Both the position numbers and the translations under genes were made by a program. Below are positions 1 through 11,926 of a stretch of 64,000 bases of DNA, piece by piece. Location: positions 34,362,572 to 34,426,571 of the forward strand of contig CAIIXF020000012.1 in the NCBI GenBank assembly GCA_903813345.2. Reading direction: 5' to 3'. The notes under the pieces are model-generated. The model saw only the letters and a list, made by a program, of their open reading frames with translations. It made no database searches and had not been told where the DNA came from. Numbering within the stretch: the first letter of the stretch is position 1; the number at the start of each line of letters is the position of its first letter. This stretch comes from Owenia fusiformis (lineage: Eukaryota; Annelida; Polychaeta; Sabellida; Oweniidae).

Positions 1-855
1 CCAAAGAGTACATTAAATCAATAGAATTAAGGTTGTGATTAATAAGAATCACTGCTTATGAAAACTCTTGGAAATGTAGGAAAATTCAGAATGGATATAT
101 TTTTAATACTCACATAATAGTCCTCTTCTTAAACTTCTTATCTCAGACATACATTCATCTTCTGAAAGTACAAAATGGGGTTCATAATTTAGATCTAAAA
201 CATTTGAGCAGCTCTTGCTATTTTTGAGTATGTATGTTTGGTATTTTGATGCAATCCTCAATGGATTCACATGTTTCTCTATTAATAAATTCATTTGTTG
301 AAATTAAGAGATCTCTAAAACACTCAATGATAATACTACATTCCCCTTTTAAACTCAAAAAGTAGAAAACAGCAATTGTGAATAATTCCAAATGAAATAA
401 GATTATTTTAGTCAATATTCCAACATATGAACTCTCACATAGAGAGACTGATTGAGAGTTTGAATGAGTAAGTGAACTCCTGAATGAGAGTGAGAGAATG
501 ACTTTAAGGAAGTGAGTGACTTACTAAGTGTCTGAGTAAGTGGCTTGCTGGCTGGCTGGCTTGCTGGCTGGCTGGATGGCTGGGTGGCTGGCTGATCAAC
601 TCCACATTTTGGAGATAAGCTTAAACATAAGACGTAAGTTAACACAAGAGATCTCTTAGAGCCTCTTAGGGAACTACAGCCCATTTCAGTTTTATTTCGT
701 CAGTAGAACCCAAAAAATAAGAAATCAGGAGACCATTGTGCAATAATATTTGGAAAAGTATATTCATATTGTACATGAATGACATTTGTATATTTTAGAT
801 TATTTAGTTCTGTTTTGTGCAATAAGCCTGTGCCCTCTTATAATGAATTTCAGCC
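1..855. other. No gene seen; one tetranucleotide run
   Basis: I see no convincing coding exon here. The short open frames are interrupted and lack family signatures. The only structured piece is the GGCT/TGGC run around 540-596. Confidence 0.6.
540..596. repeat. GGCT/TGGC microsatellite
   Basis: An imperfect run of TGGC/GGCT tetramers. On the minus strand it translates to a QPASQPAS-like string, which explains an open frame there and is not evidence of a gene. Confidence 0.9.
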
Positions 856-899
856 ATGTTACAAAGTATCCTTTTGAAAATACTATGGCAGAGACACAT

Positions 900-2036
900 G
901 CTATCTATTGCAAGACTTATGCCTGACACAACCGTTACCATATTATTAAGTGTTATTAAGTTTCGCAAGGATCTTGCCATGGCCGTGGTAGTGTTATCGC
1001 GAAAGCCTGGTATAACCGTGACAATGCTATACTATATTGCAAGGCTTGTCACCACCGTGGTAATGTTATGGCACGATATGACTGTGACAATGGTTATATT
1101 AAATAGCATTTAGTGGCATTGTAATGATTAACTTCCTTAAATATGTGAAGGTATGTGATATTGCAAGGCCTGTCATGACCCTGGAAGTGTTATCGTGGAA
1201 GCCTGGCGCGACCGTAGCCTTTATTGTGTTTTATAAGCGAATGTGAATATTAATGTATAGTAGTAATTTTGATTTTGACATGATTAAGGTAGTTAAACAC
1301 CATGATCATAGTATTAAACTATTTAATTGTAATGACGATCACTTAAAATTGTTAAGGATATTCCTGGCATTAATGTCATACATATTTACTAGTCATTGCA
1401 ATACATTATAACGGTCATAGTAGGACTAAGCCTAAATTTCTACATTACCACAAATTATATTGTCACGGCCATGCCAGGCCTTGCAGTACTAAATTACATT
1501 GCCACGGTCATGCCAGGCTTTGCAATACACATTGTCACAGTTATAGCAGTTCTAATCGTAAATTTCTACATTAGCAGTTACCACTCTCATACCTGAACTT
1601 GCAAAACTATATTACATTGTCACGGTCATGCCAGGCCTTGCAGAACTATATAACATTGTCATGGTCATACCACGCCTTGCAGTACTACAGTATATTACAT
1701 TGCCACGGTCATGCCAGGCCTTGCAGTACCTATATTACATTGTCACGGTCATGCCAAGCTTTGCAAAACTATATTACATTGTCACGGTCATGGCAGGCAT
1801 TGCAATATAATACAGCATTGTCGCGGTTATACCAACCTTTCACGATAACATTACCATTTACCACGGTCATGGCAGGATCCTTGCGCTACTTAAAAACACT
1901 GAATAACATGGTGACGGTTACGCCAGGCGTTAGTCTTGCAACAGATAGGGTCTCGGATCATTGCGCAACATAAAGATATACTAATAACAGGGTGACGGTT
2001 GTGCCAGGCATAAGTCTTGCAACAGATACATGTAGG
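900..2036. repeat. Inverted array of ~40-bp repeats (large foldback structure)
   Basis: The right part (about 1390-2036) holds about a dozen degenerate direct copies of a ~40-42-bp unit with core CACGGTCATGCCAGGCCTTG. The left part (about 900-1215) holds the same unit in reverse complement. The arms also match in order. The left outermost unit (GCAAGACTTATGCCTGACAC) is the complement of the right outermost unit near 2005-2030. The left unit at 966-1030 pairs with 1812-1890, including the GATCCTTGCG variant. The block is therefore one long imperfect palindrome with a spacer near 1215-1390, not two independent arrays. It may be a foldback-type transposon or a satellite with inverted arms. I see no transposase. 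Confidence 0.8.
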
Positions 2037-2499
2037 GTCTCGAGAAGCATCAAAATAAGAGGCCACACACTTTATGAGCCAAACTAGAACTAATTCAAGA
2101 TAAACGAAAGTCATTTATGTACAATAGGAATATATTTTCCACATATTATTGCATAATGATCTTTTGAAATTCTTATTTTTTTAGGTTTTACTGACGGAAA
2201 ACAGTGAAATTATGGGAAAATCAAAATCAATGGGCGATAATTCATAATACTCACTTTACGGGAAATTTACTCGTTGAATGTGGAATTTATGAGTCAAAAA
2301 CATTACCCTGTTTGATCCTCGCTTAGTCTTGTTTACTTTGAGCAACTTCTTACCTTCAAATCGGCTATATCGATTACAAACTAACGGTACAAAATTTGAG
2401 TTGGATATTTCCGCGTAATGGCCAGCGAGGGACCGGTCATTCTGTTACACCATCCAATTTCAAGGCCAGTCAGTATTACACAATAACTGATCCCCAAAA

Positions 2500-2640
2500 T
2501 AGCACGGGTTTGGAGCGCCCTGATTGGTTGGATTTATAGCACGGGCTAGGAGCGCCTAGATTCGACTCGAACCCGTGCTACATTTTGAGCACGGGTGCTA
2601 AACCCGTGTTACATTTGAGCACGGGTTTGATGTGTGTCGG
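2500..2640. repeat. Cluster of AGCACGGGT direct and inverted motifs
   Basis: The nonamer AGCACGGGT or its complement occurs repeatedly in ~140 bp, twice followed by GGAGCGCC. Head-to-head pairs could form short hairpins. It is probably the remnant of a small foldback element. Nothing coding is visible. Confidence 0.55.
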
Positions 2641-2649
2641 GCATCGAGT

Positions 2650-3375
2650 GCTTCTGGACATTTCTTGTGGCCCGCCCTAGGTTTAACATCCGTGCCTATT
2701 CGGCCCTTGATGCAAAAAATTTTAATAATGGCCTATGACAGCGCATGGAATTCAATGCGCGTTTTTATTAATAACTGATAGTGAGAATTTGCAACCAATG
2801 AAAGCATAGCACGGAAGTTAAACCCAACCACGGCAACAAGAACACTCAGATTATAAATGAAAGCCGTGGTATTTGGTTTAACTTGTTGAACTAAAACGAC
2901 CATTGACAGTTTTTGATAGTTTTCATTCCCTAAAACAGTATACAAAAATACATGTACGCTTCTCTTGTTACTATGCATTCTTTAGAATAAAACAATTTAT
3001 CAATTCTTGCTATCTACATCATTGATCTTATCTTACTTACAAATATTCTGCTGTATTCAAATTCAATGTTCTGGACTGGACAGTCACCTGTAGTACACTG
3101 AAGCTAGACTAAGTATAGCCCACTCAGTCACTTACATCAACTCACACTCATGAGGTCAATGCAACCAACTCTTTTTGTTGTTACAATTAATTGGCTATAT
3201 AACAACAAATTTTAGCCAATAAGAGCCAGGGTCATTGTGAGCCTGGTTGAAGTTTGCAAAACTCACAGTTTGAATAGTCAAAATGAATACAAAAGAAATC
3301 ACATTTTTTCCGGATTAAAGACCTTTTAACTGTAATATAATAGACACTTTGCCTGTGATTAGAGTCTGTGTGATT
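2650..3375. other. No gene seen
   Basis: AT-rich sequence with scattered stops in all frames and no family motif. Around 3190-3225 a small imperfect inverted repeat (TTGGCTATATAACAACAAATTTTAGCCAA) is the only structure I noticed, so I annotate nothing else. Confidence 0.5.
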
Positions 3376-3379
3376 TAAC

Positions 3380-3484
3380 TAAGATAAAGCATTCGAATTC
3401 GATTTGATAAGAAATAATAACCTCAGGCCTTCGGCCTTCGGTGTATTATTTCTTATTAAACCTCATTCTTATGCTTTATCTAGT
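3380..3484. repeat. Short palindromic MITE-like element
   Basis: Arms AGATAAAGCAT...AAGAAATAATA and TATTATTTCTT...ATGCTTTATCT are inverted complements around a CTTCGGCCTTCGG loop. The size, palindromic form and AT-rich ends fit a miniature foldback element. Confidence 0.7.
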
Positions 3485-3739
3485 ACATATCATTCTTTTA
3501 AGGCGGCGAAGCATTTTTTGGAACAAAAAATTATTGTGAAACAAATTTGACAATTTATCACAGAATGTCGAAAATTTACAACCCCTAGGTCACATTGACC
3601 TCAATTTGACATGCATTTTTAAAATAACAAAACTTTTCTGAAGAGGTAATTGAATAAGGCTTACAAAATACCAACAATATTGAAATTAGACAAGTAATAA
3701 AAACGCATAGAAATGGTTGCAGACATTAGGATTAATTTT

Positions 3740-3992
3740 TATATAATGGTAATCCAATTTATTGCAAATATGCTTAGGCTAACGCATTGTAAAATGTGTT
3801 AAAATTCGAAAGAAAATGTTAACATTTTTGACCCCTTGTGATGAGAAACATATTTCGACCCAAAAGCCAAGAGCCAATTTTCAGCAAACTGTATTTTAAA
3901 ACAAAACATCTGGACCTCCTAAAATAGTGGTTCAAATGTTGCTGTGCTATAGTGTGCTACGGATTATTCATATTCCGGAGTCGTACAATGCA
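3740..3992. repeat. Diverged 3' fragment of element family E
   Basis: The stretch resembles the right third of the elements at 10508-11882 and 45572-46098. It has the same order of motifs: GCTTAGGCTAACG, a TTCGAA-rich segment, GACCCCTTGTGATGA, then GTGCTACGGAT and the end GGAGTCGTACAATG in place of GGAGTCATACCATGG. It is the most diverged of the four copies in the window. Confidence 0.6.
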
Positions 3993-4171
3993 AAACAATT
4001 TAATCATATCACAGGGAATAAACTGGAAATGAAGACATGATGTCTGATGATGACCGGATTTCCGGTTGATGATAATTTTTGTTTTCTCGGTGTAATTTCA
4101 CCTTTATTCTCCAAGTTTCAACTAAATATAAGTTAAATAAAGTTATATAAAGTTCCATCACTCTTTTTTCT

Positions 4172-5230
4172 TTTAGCGGGGGAATATTTCCTGACTTGTT
4201 AAAGGTAGTTAAAATAACTCCAATATACAAAAAGGGGATGTCCAAACATTTTCTAATTATCGTCCAATTTCTGTTTAATCAGGAGTACAAAAAACTACTT
4301 GAAAGATGTATGCATACCGGGCTAATGATTTTTTCAATAAATTTGAAGTTATTTTTAAGAATTTATTAGAATTCCATAAATAAATCTACTTACATGTCAA
4401 TCATTGAAAAAATTCAGAAATACAAATGAATCAAAGATGCCCTCAATTGGAATAACATTAGACTTTAGCAAAGTTGTGATACTATTTATCATGAAATATT
4501 ACTAAATAAACTTTCACATAATGGAATTCACGGAACAGCACTTTCTTGGTTTCGAAACTATCTTTGTGATAGAAAACATGTTTTTTCATTAGAGAGCCTC
4601 AAATCCAAGACAGGGTCTATATCACATGGGATGGATCTGTACTTGGACCAGTCTTATTTATACAAGATGCGAATGACATGTACAAATCTTCTAATTTATT
4701 TGACTGAATATGTTTGCTGATGATACAAATTTATTTGCCCCTCTTAAACTCATGGAAAGTCTACTTACTATGTCAAATAATGAACTTAACAATGTTTATG
4801 TCTGGATTAAGACAAATAAACGTTCATTGAATGTTATAAAATCGAATCAATCATCTTTGGACCAAACAAAGAAACTAACCTACAATAAAAATTCGGCAAA
4901 ACCCCATTCAACTTGTTAAATATGTCATTCCTGGGTGTAACTATTGGCATCAAGACGCACATTAAAATTACGAAAAGTCAATTTTTATGTATTGGCATTC
5001 TGTAGCCTTGCCTTAATCAGTGTCTTTTTGTCTTTTTAATTTTTATTTGCCAGGATTGATTGGAAAGATAATTCCGACTTGGACAAGGCTAGTATATTCT
5101 GCACAGGGTCCACGACTTACTTATCAAGAAATACTAATGACAATCCCTACTCTTTTATTCATTCGCATATAAACTACTACAAATGCAATCTCTAAAAATC
5201 ATACCTTACAAAACCGTTTTTTTCGCCTTG
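4172..5230 (+). pseudogene. Decayed non-LTR retrotransposon reverse transcriptase (LINE ORF2 fragment)
   Basis: Several frames on the plus strand carry consecutive reverse-transcriptase motifs in the expected order. FPDLLKVVKITPIYKKGD then SNYRPIS lies near 4180-4275. LDFSKV...HEILLNKLSHNGIHG then ALSWFRNYL follows near 4460-4565. The catalytic box FADDTNLF is at about 4711, and FLGVTI is near 4930. Weak similarity to the downstream thumb/connection region (HSHINYYKCN) continues to about 5215. Stops and frameshifts separate the blocks, so it cannot make protein. The motif set fits CR1/Jockey-like animal LINEs. No endonuclease domain is seen upstream, which suggests a 5'-truncated insertion, the usual state of LINE copies. 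Confidence 0.85.
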
Positions 5231-5776
5231 TGTTTTTTTATTTATTTTTATTAAAATCAATGTAACATATTTACAAGTTGTAGTGGCTATGACCCCTTAT
5301 AGGGAGTTATAAGTGCCACATAATAGTATTTCCAATTACGGGATACAGCAAGTAAAACAACTTTAGAACCACTTTTGAAACTCTATGTTGGGATGCAGTA
5401 TTGCAAATAAGAGTAGATTGATGAATAATATATTGTCAAAAGAGTTTTTAAACTGAAAAGATTCTTTTGAATGGTGAAAATATAATTTGAAAAAAAAAAA
5501 TATATATATATACGTTCATCTATATTGTTTTAGAAAGCACATCAAACACTTGTTTTGTTCTTGGTATCATGTTTCCAGAGCGAAATGAAACTTCTTTTCG
5601 AACCTCATTGGAACAAAACAACATAAACACAACATGTTTGTAGGTCTCTCAATATTTTAATTGTACAAAAGGAAATTTTGGTTATCTTGTTAATGAAATG
5701 AAAGGTTTATCTTGATGTTAATCTATTTCCTTCCTTTGTATAACTAATATTGTCAAAAACATGTTGTATATGCAAT

Positions 5777-6035
5777 TTTGTTCCAACAAGGTTCGGAAAA
5801 ACATTTTATTTCATTCTCAAGAATTGGTAGAAATGAGCAAAAACAATTGCACTAAAAAACCAAAAAATGTTAACAAAAACAGTTACTAGTATATAAAATG
5901 TTTCTAAATAATTTTCGCATTAAATTGTTGTCAATCAGTCAACATTACATAAAATACCGTGTTTTTTACAGAATATTTTCAATGATTGGTTTAAGAGAAA
6001 ACATTGTTGAATTCAGTTCTCCATATCGATACTAC
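5777..6035. repeat. Repeat F, uninterrupted copy
   Basis: From TTTTGTTCCAACAAGGTTCG to CCATATCGATAC this matches 35672-35774 joined to 38877-39024. The second copy carries a 3.1-kb insertion, so this copy preserves the empty site (AAAAAATGTTAACAAAAACA). A related inverted piece at 5580-5625 (TTTTCGAACCTCATTGGAAC) faces it. Confidence 0.85.
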
Positions 6036-6059
6036 GTCTCCTTTGTATTGGTTAATTAA

Positions 6060-6140
6060 AAGTGAACAATATGTACCGCTACTAAGTACTTTTAACCGCG
6101 ACTTAGTACTGTTGATCGCTATTAGGTACTATTGAGTGCT
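6060..6140. repeat. Three degenerate ~21-24-bp tandem units
   Basis: CGCTACTAAGTAC, CGCGACTTAGTAC and CGCTATTAGGTAC recur in direct order with similar spacing. It is a short minisatellite with no other function visible. Confidence 0.6.
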
Positions 6141-6321
6141 ACATTTGAAAACAAAAATTGAAAAATTTGAAAAATGTGAGAAAAAAAATTGTTAATTTTT
6201 TTTAAATTAAAAAATGTTCAAAAATGAGAAATAGATTAAAAGAAATAAAAAATTCTTTTTTGAAAAACGCTTTGCAGAATGGATACAAAAATTGTAAAAA
6301 ATCAAACAACTATTAAGAGTT

Positions 6322-6688
6322 GATATTTATAGGATATCCTATGATTTTGAGTTATATCATTTTCATCTACGAGGTGATATTGATATCTGCACGAGTAGAT
6401 TAAAATGATATTCTGAAAAAGTCATAGGATGTTCTCATTATCCTACACTTACTAGTAGTGTACTAAATGTTTATTATCATTGAAAAATAAATTTCATTTC
6501 AAATAGTTCTACTTGGCGGGAAATCAACTAGCGGAGTATATCGTCACGATATCCTCCACATACAGGTTTTCCGGAGTATATCGTAGTGATATCCCCCGGT
6601 TGTTTATTTTTCCAATATATATCAAATTTATTTTTTGATGTTATTATACATACCCGTACATGTATAGTACATAAAGTGTAGGATAATT
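6322..6688. repeat. MITE family G, copy 1
   Basis: Matches 20138-20545 along its length: TATTTATAGGATAT at the left, TGATATTGATATCTGCACGA, GGCGGGAAATCAACDAGCGG, GGAGTATATCGTCA inside, and AAGTGTAGGATAA at the right. It is non-coding. The second copy lies inside the SLC22 gene. Confidence 0.8.
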
Positions 6689-6949
6689 GATACTTCGGGA
6701 AATCTTTGCTTAAATATGATATCTTGATCCACTTATTTAGATATATTCACGTGATATTCAATATTCATCTTTGCGAATATAATATTTTTCAGACTAACAA
6801 AACAATTGTTAACTTCTCTATTCGGTCAATTGGTATTCACTTTGCTAGTTCACCTCAAGAGAGGTCTAAAATTGTATACTGTAATTATCAAAATAATTAC
6901 TATATATATTTCTGAGATGTCTTCATTTTTGTGTCCAAAAACAGGACCG

Positions 6950-7062
6950 AAGAAAAGTTATTGCCACCCAGGAAGTGCATTTTCAGAATGCAATGGACGC
7001 TGTATCACTTTTCAGGAGGATGTTAGCCCCAAAAGCAACTACTGTTCTTGAAATCAACTTGT
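6950..7062 (+). repeat. Repeat fragment shared with the mariner at 15137
   Basis: Reads close to the complement of 15395-15500: CACCCAGG[CA]AGTGCATT, CAGAATGC[AG]ATGGA, then TCAGGA.AATGT.AGCCCC. Both have an open frame with a VSP[KS]SN motif. It is a stranded fragment of the same repeat family and has no terminal repeats here. Confidence 0.6.
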
Positions 7063-7064
7063 CT

Positions 7065-7982
7065 TTTCAAAATCAAAAAGATTTGCCAAATTCGGTTGCC
7101 AAATTCAATTGTACATACTATTTATCAGTTCTGAGGATTTGAAATGATACTAGTACTGAATAATCTCTTCGCGTTCCTTCATTTTTCTACAATATTCTAA
7201 TTTTTATTTCCTGTACTGTGCATTTTTACATTAACTTTATCTCTATATATTTTATTGCATAAGATGTTAAAAGTAAAGGGTTGTGTATTCAATTTACTTG
7301 TGGATCGTAGCAGTAGACTATAGATGATACAACTTACCCTTACATTGACAGATGCCATGATTGACTCAGAGATTATTTGATGCAGGAACGAACCGATTTT
7401 CAGTGTCCTATTTCTATCATGTGTATTGACTCTCCTTTGTTTTTTTATCAATGTTTGTATTTATGGATCTACTTTTTTCTGTCTCAATTAGTCACAGAAT
7501 ATTTTTTTGACCTAAATGATTCCTCTGTCTTCGGGATGCCTGAATATTGTCTTTGGTTGTTGGTCTTATATGATTTTTCTAAAATAAGATCTTTCATGTT
7601 ATACCATTCAGCAGCAGTCCTAGAATCGGATGACTCTATCTTGCTTTAAAATCTCTTTACATGTATTGCCTTTATACAGAAGACACACAAAAGGAGATTT
7701 TTTACTTCAATTCTTAGCTAAACAAATCGAAATTGTTTTGAACATCTAATAATATACTGTACACAATTTAAAGAATGGACTTCGACATAAATTTCAATAT
7801 ATAGGTGTCTTGGGAGTATCTCCTTGAAATACTGAATGTAACTTCACACTTGGGTCGACAGGACAATTCATCAACTATCTACCTATCACGCAAACCAACT
7901 ATTGAGAATTTTAGTTTTTGAAAACCATAAATACAGTCCTAGTCATAATAGAATAAATGATCTATTCTGTTAGTTCTACTGT
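7065..7982. other. No gene seen
   Basis: The 90-codon open frame at 7377-7649 has no recognisable domain, no splice-compatible neighbours that I can find, and a composition typical of local AT-rich DNA. I treat the stretch as unannotated. Confidence 0.45.
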
Positions 7983-7984
7983 AT

Positions 7985-8085
7985 GAAATACACCCTCAGA
8001 AATATATACAGAAATATATTTCCGAGGGATGTATTCCACTTGCCCTAGCTTCGGGCTGCGTGGAAATAAACCCTCAAAAATATTA
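7985..8085. repeat. Hairpin MITE with CTTCGGGC loop
   Basis: ACACCCTCAGAAATATATACAG and CCGAGGGATGTATTCC flank a loop containing CTTCGGGCTGCGTGG, followed by a second inverted half. Two tandem halves of the same element lie at 12725-12852 in the second duplicate. Confidence 0.65.
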
Positions 8086-8089
8086 TACA

Positions 8090-8290
8090 GGTGAAACAGA
8101 ATTCAATATTTGTAGAGTATTTATTTGTGCAACCATTTGCGAAGGTAGAGATTTAGTACGTAAATATTTTTCATATAGAAATCACTTTACCGTTCTGTTA
8201 GGATATAGCTTCTTGGAATGGAGAATGTGGCCTTGGTAATATTCTCATCTTAATGAGCCTATTGGCGTTCTCCATGATTGGTGTGAATAA
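8090..8290 (+). pseudogene. Orphan C-terminal coding segment, copy 1 (broken)
   Basis: The frame reads GETEFNICRVFICATICEGR..., then LLGYSFLEWRMWPW, an in-frame TAA (CAA in copy 2), and YSHLNEPIGVLHDWCE followed by the natural stop. It is about 90% identical by eye to 12856-13060. Several differences are silent third-position changes (TGT/TGC, GGA/GGC, GAT/GAC), which suggests the sequence was under protein constraint before or during duplication. A possible acceptor (TATTATACAG) precedes it. I do not recognise the family. Tryptophan-rich WR(M/I)WPW and the terminal HDWCE are the most searchable parts. The in-frame stop makes this copy non-functional as read. Confidence 0.5.
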
Positions 8291-8589
8291 AGGTTATTTG
8301 CGGGGTTATTTCACTAGACCTAATAATTAATTGTATTTAGCTAGAAACCCGATTGTACGTTTTATTGAAATACCAACTTGAAAAAAATGTTCTAAGTAAA
8401 AGAAACCCGATTTAGTTACCATATGCTATATTTATGCTTTTAAAAATATTTTGCTTATGTGAACTGTAGGGTCGTGGGATCCTGAATAAAAAATACTTGA
8501 AATACTTGTTTTGTGTTCAAATTCAATTGAATTGCATGATTTGTGCGAATGGCAGTGAATATATGATGGGATTGTATACTACGACGTAA

Positions 8590-9370
8590 CCCCCCGATCA
8601 CACCAAACTAGTTCTTACCCGTTCTTGCAAGTCCTACGGAAACGTCGTAAAACGGGCTCAATCTGGCTGTGGTCGGGAAATATGTCTAAAATAATTAGCT
8701 ACTTCGTTCATAAACATTCTTCAATACGTCCATCTCATTCGCAGTTCGTTCAGGTCGCCCACGTCGGTGTGCAACGTCGTATAACGCGTCCCTTAGTCTA
8801 GAAGTTCATCATGACCTGATTACAGAACGGTATGGTCGCCATCGCATTTTGAATCGATTCAAAATTCAAAATCACCTTCACCGTCCGGCAAAGTCCATGA
8901 AGTTCGTAAACAGACCGTAAAACGTCGAAGCTACATTCATCCCGTTCGCACACAGTTTAAAACCAGTTTTGAAGAACGCAGTGGCAACTTGCTTGGTGTG
9001 ATAGCTATATTTTTGCTAACTCGTTCATAAGCAGTCTTTAATACGTTCTTAATCAGTTTTAACCCGTTTGCAATTAGTTCTTGTTCTCAATACGTCCTCA
9101 GACAGTTCAACTCGTTGTAAAAACGTCCCTAGTAGGATTGACGTACGACGGTTCCGTTCGTTGTTCGTCCAGCTCGTCGTTAGTACATTGTCACTCGTTC
9201 TAATTGTAGAACGTATCGACCACGAGAACATTTTGAGCATGTTCTAAGTTCTAGAGGACCTTCCCGTTCGAGTACGTTCGATGACGGTTCTAAGTACGTC
9301 CAGTCCGTTCGCACACAGTTGAAGCCCGTTTTCGAGAACGTAGTGAAAACAATTTGGTTTGATAGTAGGG
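8590..9370. mobile_element. Non-autonomous DNA transposon, family A copy 1
   Basis: The ends CCCCCCGATCACACCAAACT and, in complement, CCCTACTATCAAACCAAG are flanked by TAA and TTA. The second duplicate lacks the element and reads GATGTAAGTGCC at the site, so this is a true insertion. The interior is rich in short CGTT/AACG motifs (GTTCGTAAACAGACCGT and similar), with no transposase. A TWA-type target and TIRs with a CACACC core fit a PIF/Harbinger-like origin (inference). The sister copy is at 22181-22984. Confidence 0.8.
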
Positions 9371-9425
9371 TTAGTGCCATTTAATAGGACCACGACCAGA
9401 TAATTTAATCGAGTTGCTTGTGTAA

Positions 9426-9916
9426 CACCCCAGTCACATTTGTCGCACGGCGGTCGCAAGTCGACCGCAGATCAATTAAATCGGTGAATTTCTGCGGCGA
9501 GCGTAGAAAAACTACGCTCGCCTTGCGGCCTCCGTACGGCGTATGCAGATTTTTACAGGCCGCAGGGAAGGCGTAGAAATTATAATTCGGAGTTATAATT
9601 TTTGTTCATTTCTGAGGTCGCCGTAGAAATCAACTGGCTCAACAAAATTGAATCATTATTTGTCAATGTTTCACGATCACTTTTCATTTGATATTACATC
9701 CTAGCACTTTGAATAACATTTATAAATTGTCCTGATGTAAATAAAATGAAAAAAACTATTATTTATCAATAGAAATTAAAAATTCACCGTGCGGCTGCCG
9801 TGGGAAATGTGACTGCAAAAGTATGAGAGCGCAGAAATTCTGCGGCGAGCGTAGAAAAGCTACCGGCCGCAGAAATGATAGACCGCAAGGTCGCCGTAGG
9901 AAATGTGACTGGGGTG
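9426..9916. mobile_element. Non-autonomous DNA transposon, family B copy 1
   Basis: The TIRs CACCCCAGTCACATTT are near-perfect inverted copies, flanked by TAA (left) and TTA (right). The subterminal regions are GC-rich and self-complementary (GCGGCGAGCGTAG, CTACGCTCGCC, GGCCGCAGG.TCGCCGTAG), while the centre is AT-rich. It is the same length and sequence family as 42989-43480. No coding region. Confidence 0.85.
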
Positions 9917-10507
9917 TTACTTCACCATTTACTTTTTTTGTTTACAATCGAATGAAATGTGTGAGGCTTAATTGAGAACTATGATTAAACATTAGTTCTG
10001 TTAAGAAAATTGATTACATTAAATTATTTAAGATTTGGGATGAAAGCGCCCCGTCCATATTTCATATTTGATTAAAGATATTTACTGCATTGAGTAAATA
10101 TAGTCGTTTTTCTGTCAAGTTAAGTCAAACAATTCATATACTGGCTGTAATAATTCCTCAAAACTTTCTATCATTGACGTCATCGATTTCAATCATTTGC
10201 ATATAGCCACTCAGCACAGCGGAAATTATCGATTTTCTTGTCTTTGTGGAAAGGTGAATACAAGCATCATCATGATAATTACTTTTTACTTCGGAAACTG
10301 TGAACGGAAATGATCTCATGGTTTTTTTTCAGGATGTGACGTCATATTGTTTCAATCTAATCAAATATAACTTATAATACGGCCCCAATTTCATATGTAA
10401 AATCGGATGATATTACAAACATGGCAGTTTCCCACATGTCGGTAAATCTTAAATTTGCATAATGAATGTATATATTGTATTCCTTCAATCAATTAACCCG
10501 CGTTTTT

Positions 10508-11882
10508 AGTCCATGGTATGAAATCTCCAGGACGTCTAATGAAGGAGCTGGTAGCACACTATAACGCAGCGATATTTGACCTAACATTAACATACCTACA
10601 TATGTTCCCTAATAATTTTTATTGTAACCGTTTAATATACTTCCGGCTTTAAGGCTGAATTATACCTGTCATTAACAGGGGTCAACAAATTACCAAAAAA
10701 TAAAATCCAAATTCTTCACAATTTGGAGTATACAATGCAACAGAAAATAATACAAAATGATTGATTTAGGTTTCTAAACTATAAGTTTGAGGTTATTTTT
10801 CTTATGACCAATATCAAAAAATTATGTAATCAGTGTATCAACGTTTTGTATTGTTTCTCAGGTATTAATAAGATAAATGCTACAAATGAATCACTTTTAT
10901 ATTAGAATGACAAATGCTTAAATTATGCTAGTTTTTCATAAAATGGGTCTCAATACGTTTTGAGATATGGACTGTCATTCAGCGGTGAACATTATCAATA
11001 AAGGAGGTCCCATTGCTCTTCCATGACTAATTGAGACTACAGCTTAAATTCTATTTCTCGTAGTTAGATATAGCTCAGTTGCTTATAAAACAACCAACAA
11101 GACTTGATCGAATTCATGAATAATTGGGAAAAATCGTTATCATTATCTTTCTAAAATTTGATTGTATCCAGCGGTAAGGTCATAGAAGAAACAACCATCA
11201 GAAAACTTGATGGTAGCCAGCAGTAACGTCGAGAAAGAATTGTACTTGGCGTTCGATTGCATGTGACTCTAATTGATTATTAGACATGCCCTTAGAATAT
11301 ATGAACATTCCAATACCTCTGTAACATTTAATTAGATATAAATCTTGCCTATTTGTTATTGTATTATGTTTTATAAAACATGAACATTAATTTGTTGTTT
11401 GAACCTTTGCGATTATATGGAAAAATTCTTCTGGTAAATGTTTTAAATGGTAAGAAAACTAATATGTTCCCAATCATAAATAACCTAAATATTTTACACG
11501 ATTTTGTTGAATCTGCTTGGCTCATATTTGAAAAATCAAACAAAATCTGAAAAATGTACTTGCATAACTACACTAATTAAACACCGACATCTACAGTAAA
11601 ATTATAGTATATTTTTACATTATGATAATCTATTTTTTGTTCGTATGCTTAGGATAACGGCCCGTGTCTTATAAAATGTATAAAAGTTCGAATCAAAATA
11701 TTTATGTTTTTTTACCCTTTGTGATGAAAGACATTTTTTCGACCCGAAAGCCGGACGTTTTTTCAGCAAATGGAATTTAAAAAGAATCAACACATATGTA
11801 CCTCCATAAATATTGCTTCAAATATTGCTGCGCTATAGTGTGCTACGGATCCTTCATATTCGGGAGTCATACCATGGTCTAT
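10508..11882. mobile_element. Element family E, copy 1
   Basis: Starts AGTCCATGGTATGAAATCTC and ends GGGAGTCATACCATGGTCTA, which are inverted ends sharing CCATGGTATGA. Related copies are at 45572-46098 (short), 13862-14303 (right half) and 3740-3992 (diverged). It has no open frame of note. The superfamily is unassigned. Confidence 0.7.
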
Positions 11883-11926
11883 TTCATGAGGATGTTGTCA
11901 CGTCCTACAGACATTAGCTACAGACC

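Larger units (their letters stand above)
7983..11906. repeat. Segmental duplication, copy 1
   Basis: Direct copy of 12752-14322. Shared blocks run in the same order: a GGAATACACCCTCAG hairpin, a coding-like segment ending GATTGGTGTGAATAA, the TATGTGAACTGTAGGGTCG block, the ACGACCAGATAATTTAAT block, the TGACGTCATCGATTTCAATC block and the right part of element E. Copy 1 also carries element A1 (8590-9370), element B1 (9426-9916) and a ~1.15-kb stretch (about 10300-11452) that copy 2 lacks. Confidence 0.9.

Noticed and set aside
412-684. 90-codon minus-strand frame with QPASQPAS repeats
   Set aside because: It is a translation of the TGGC microsatellite; no flanking coding evidence.
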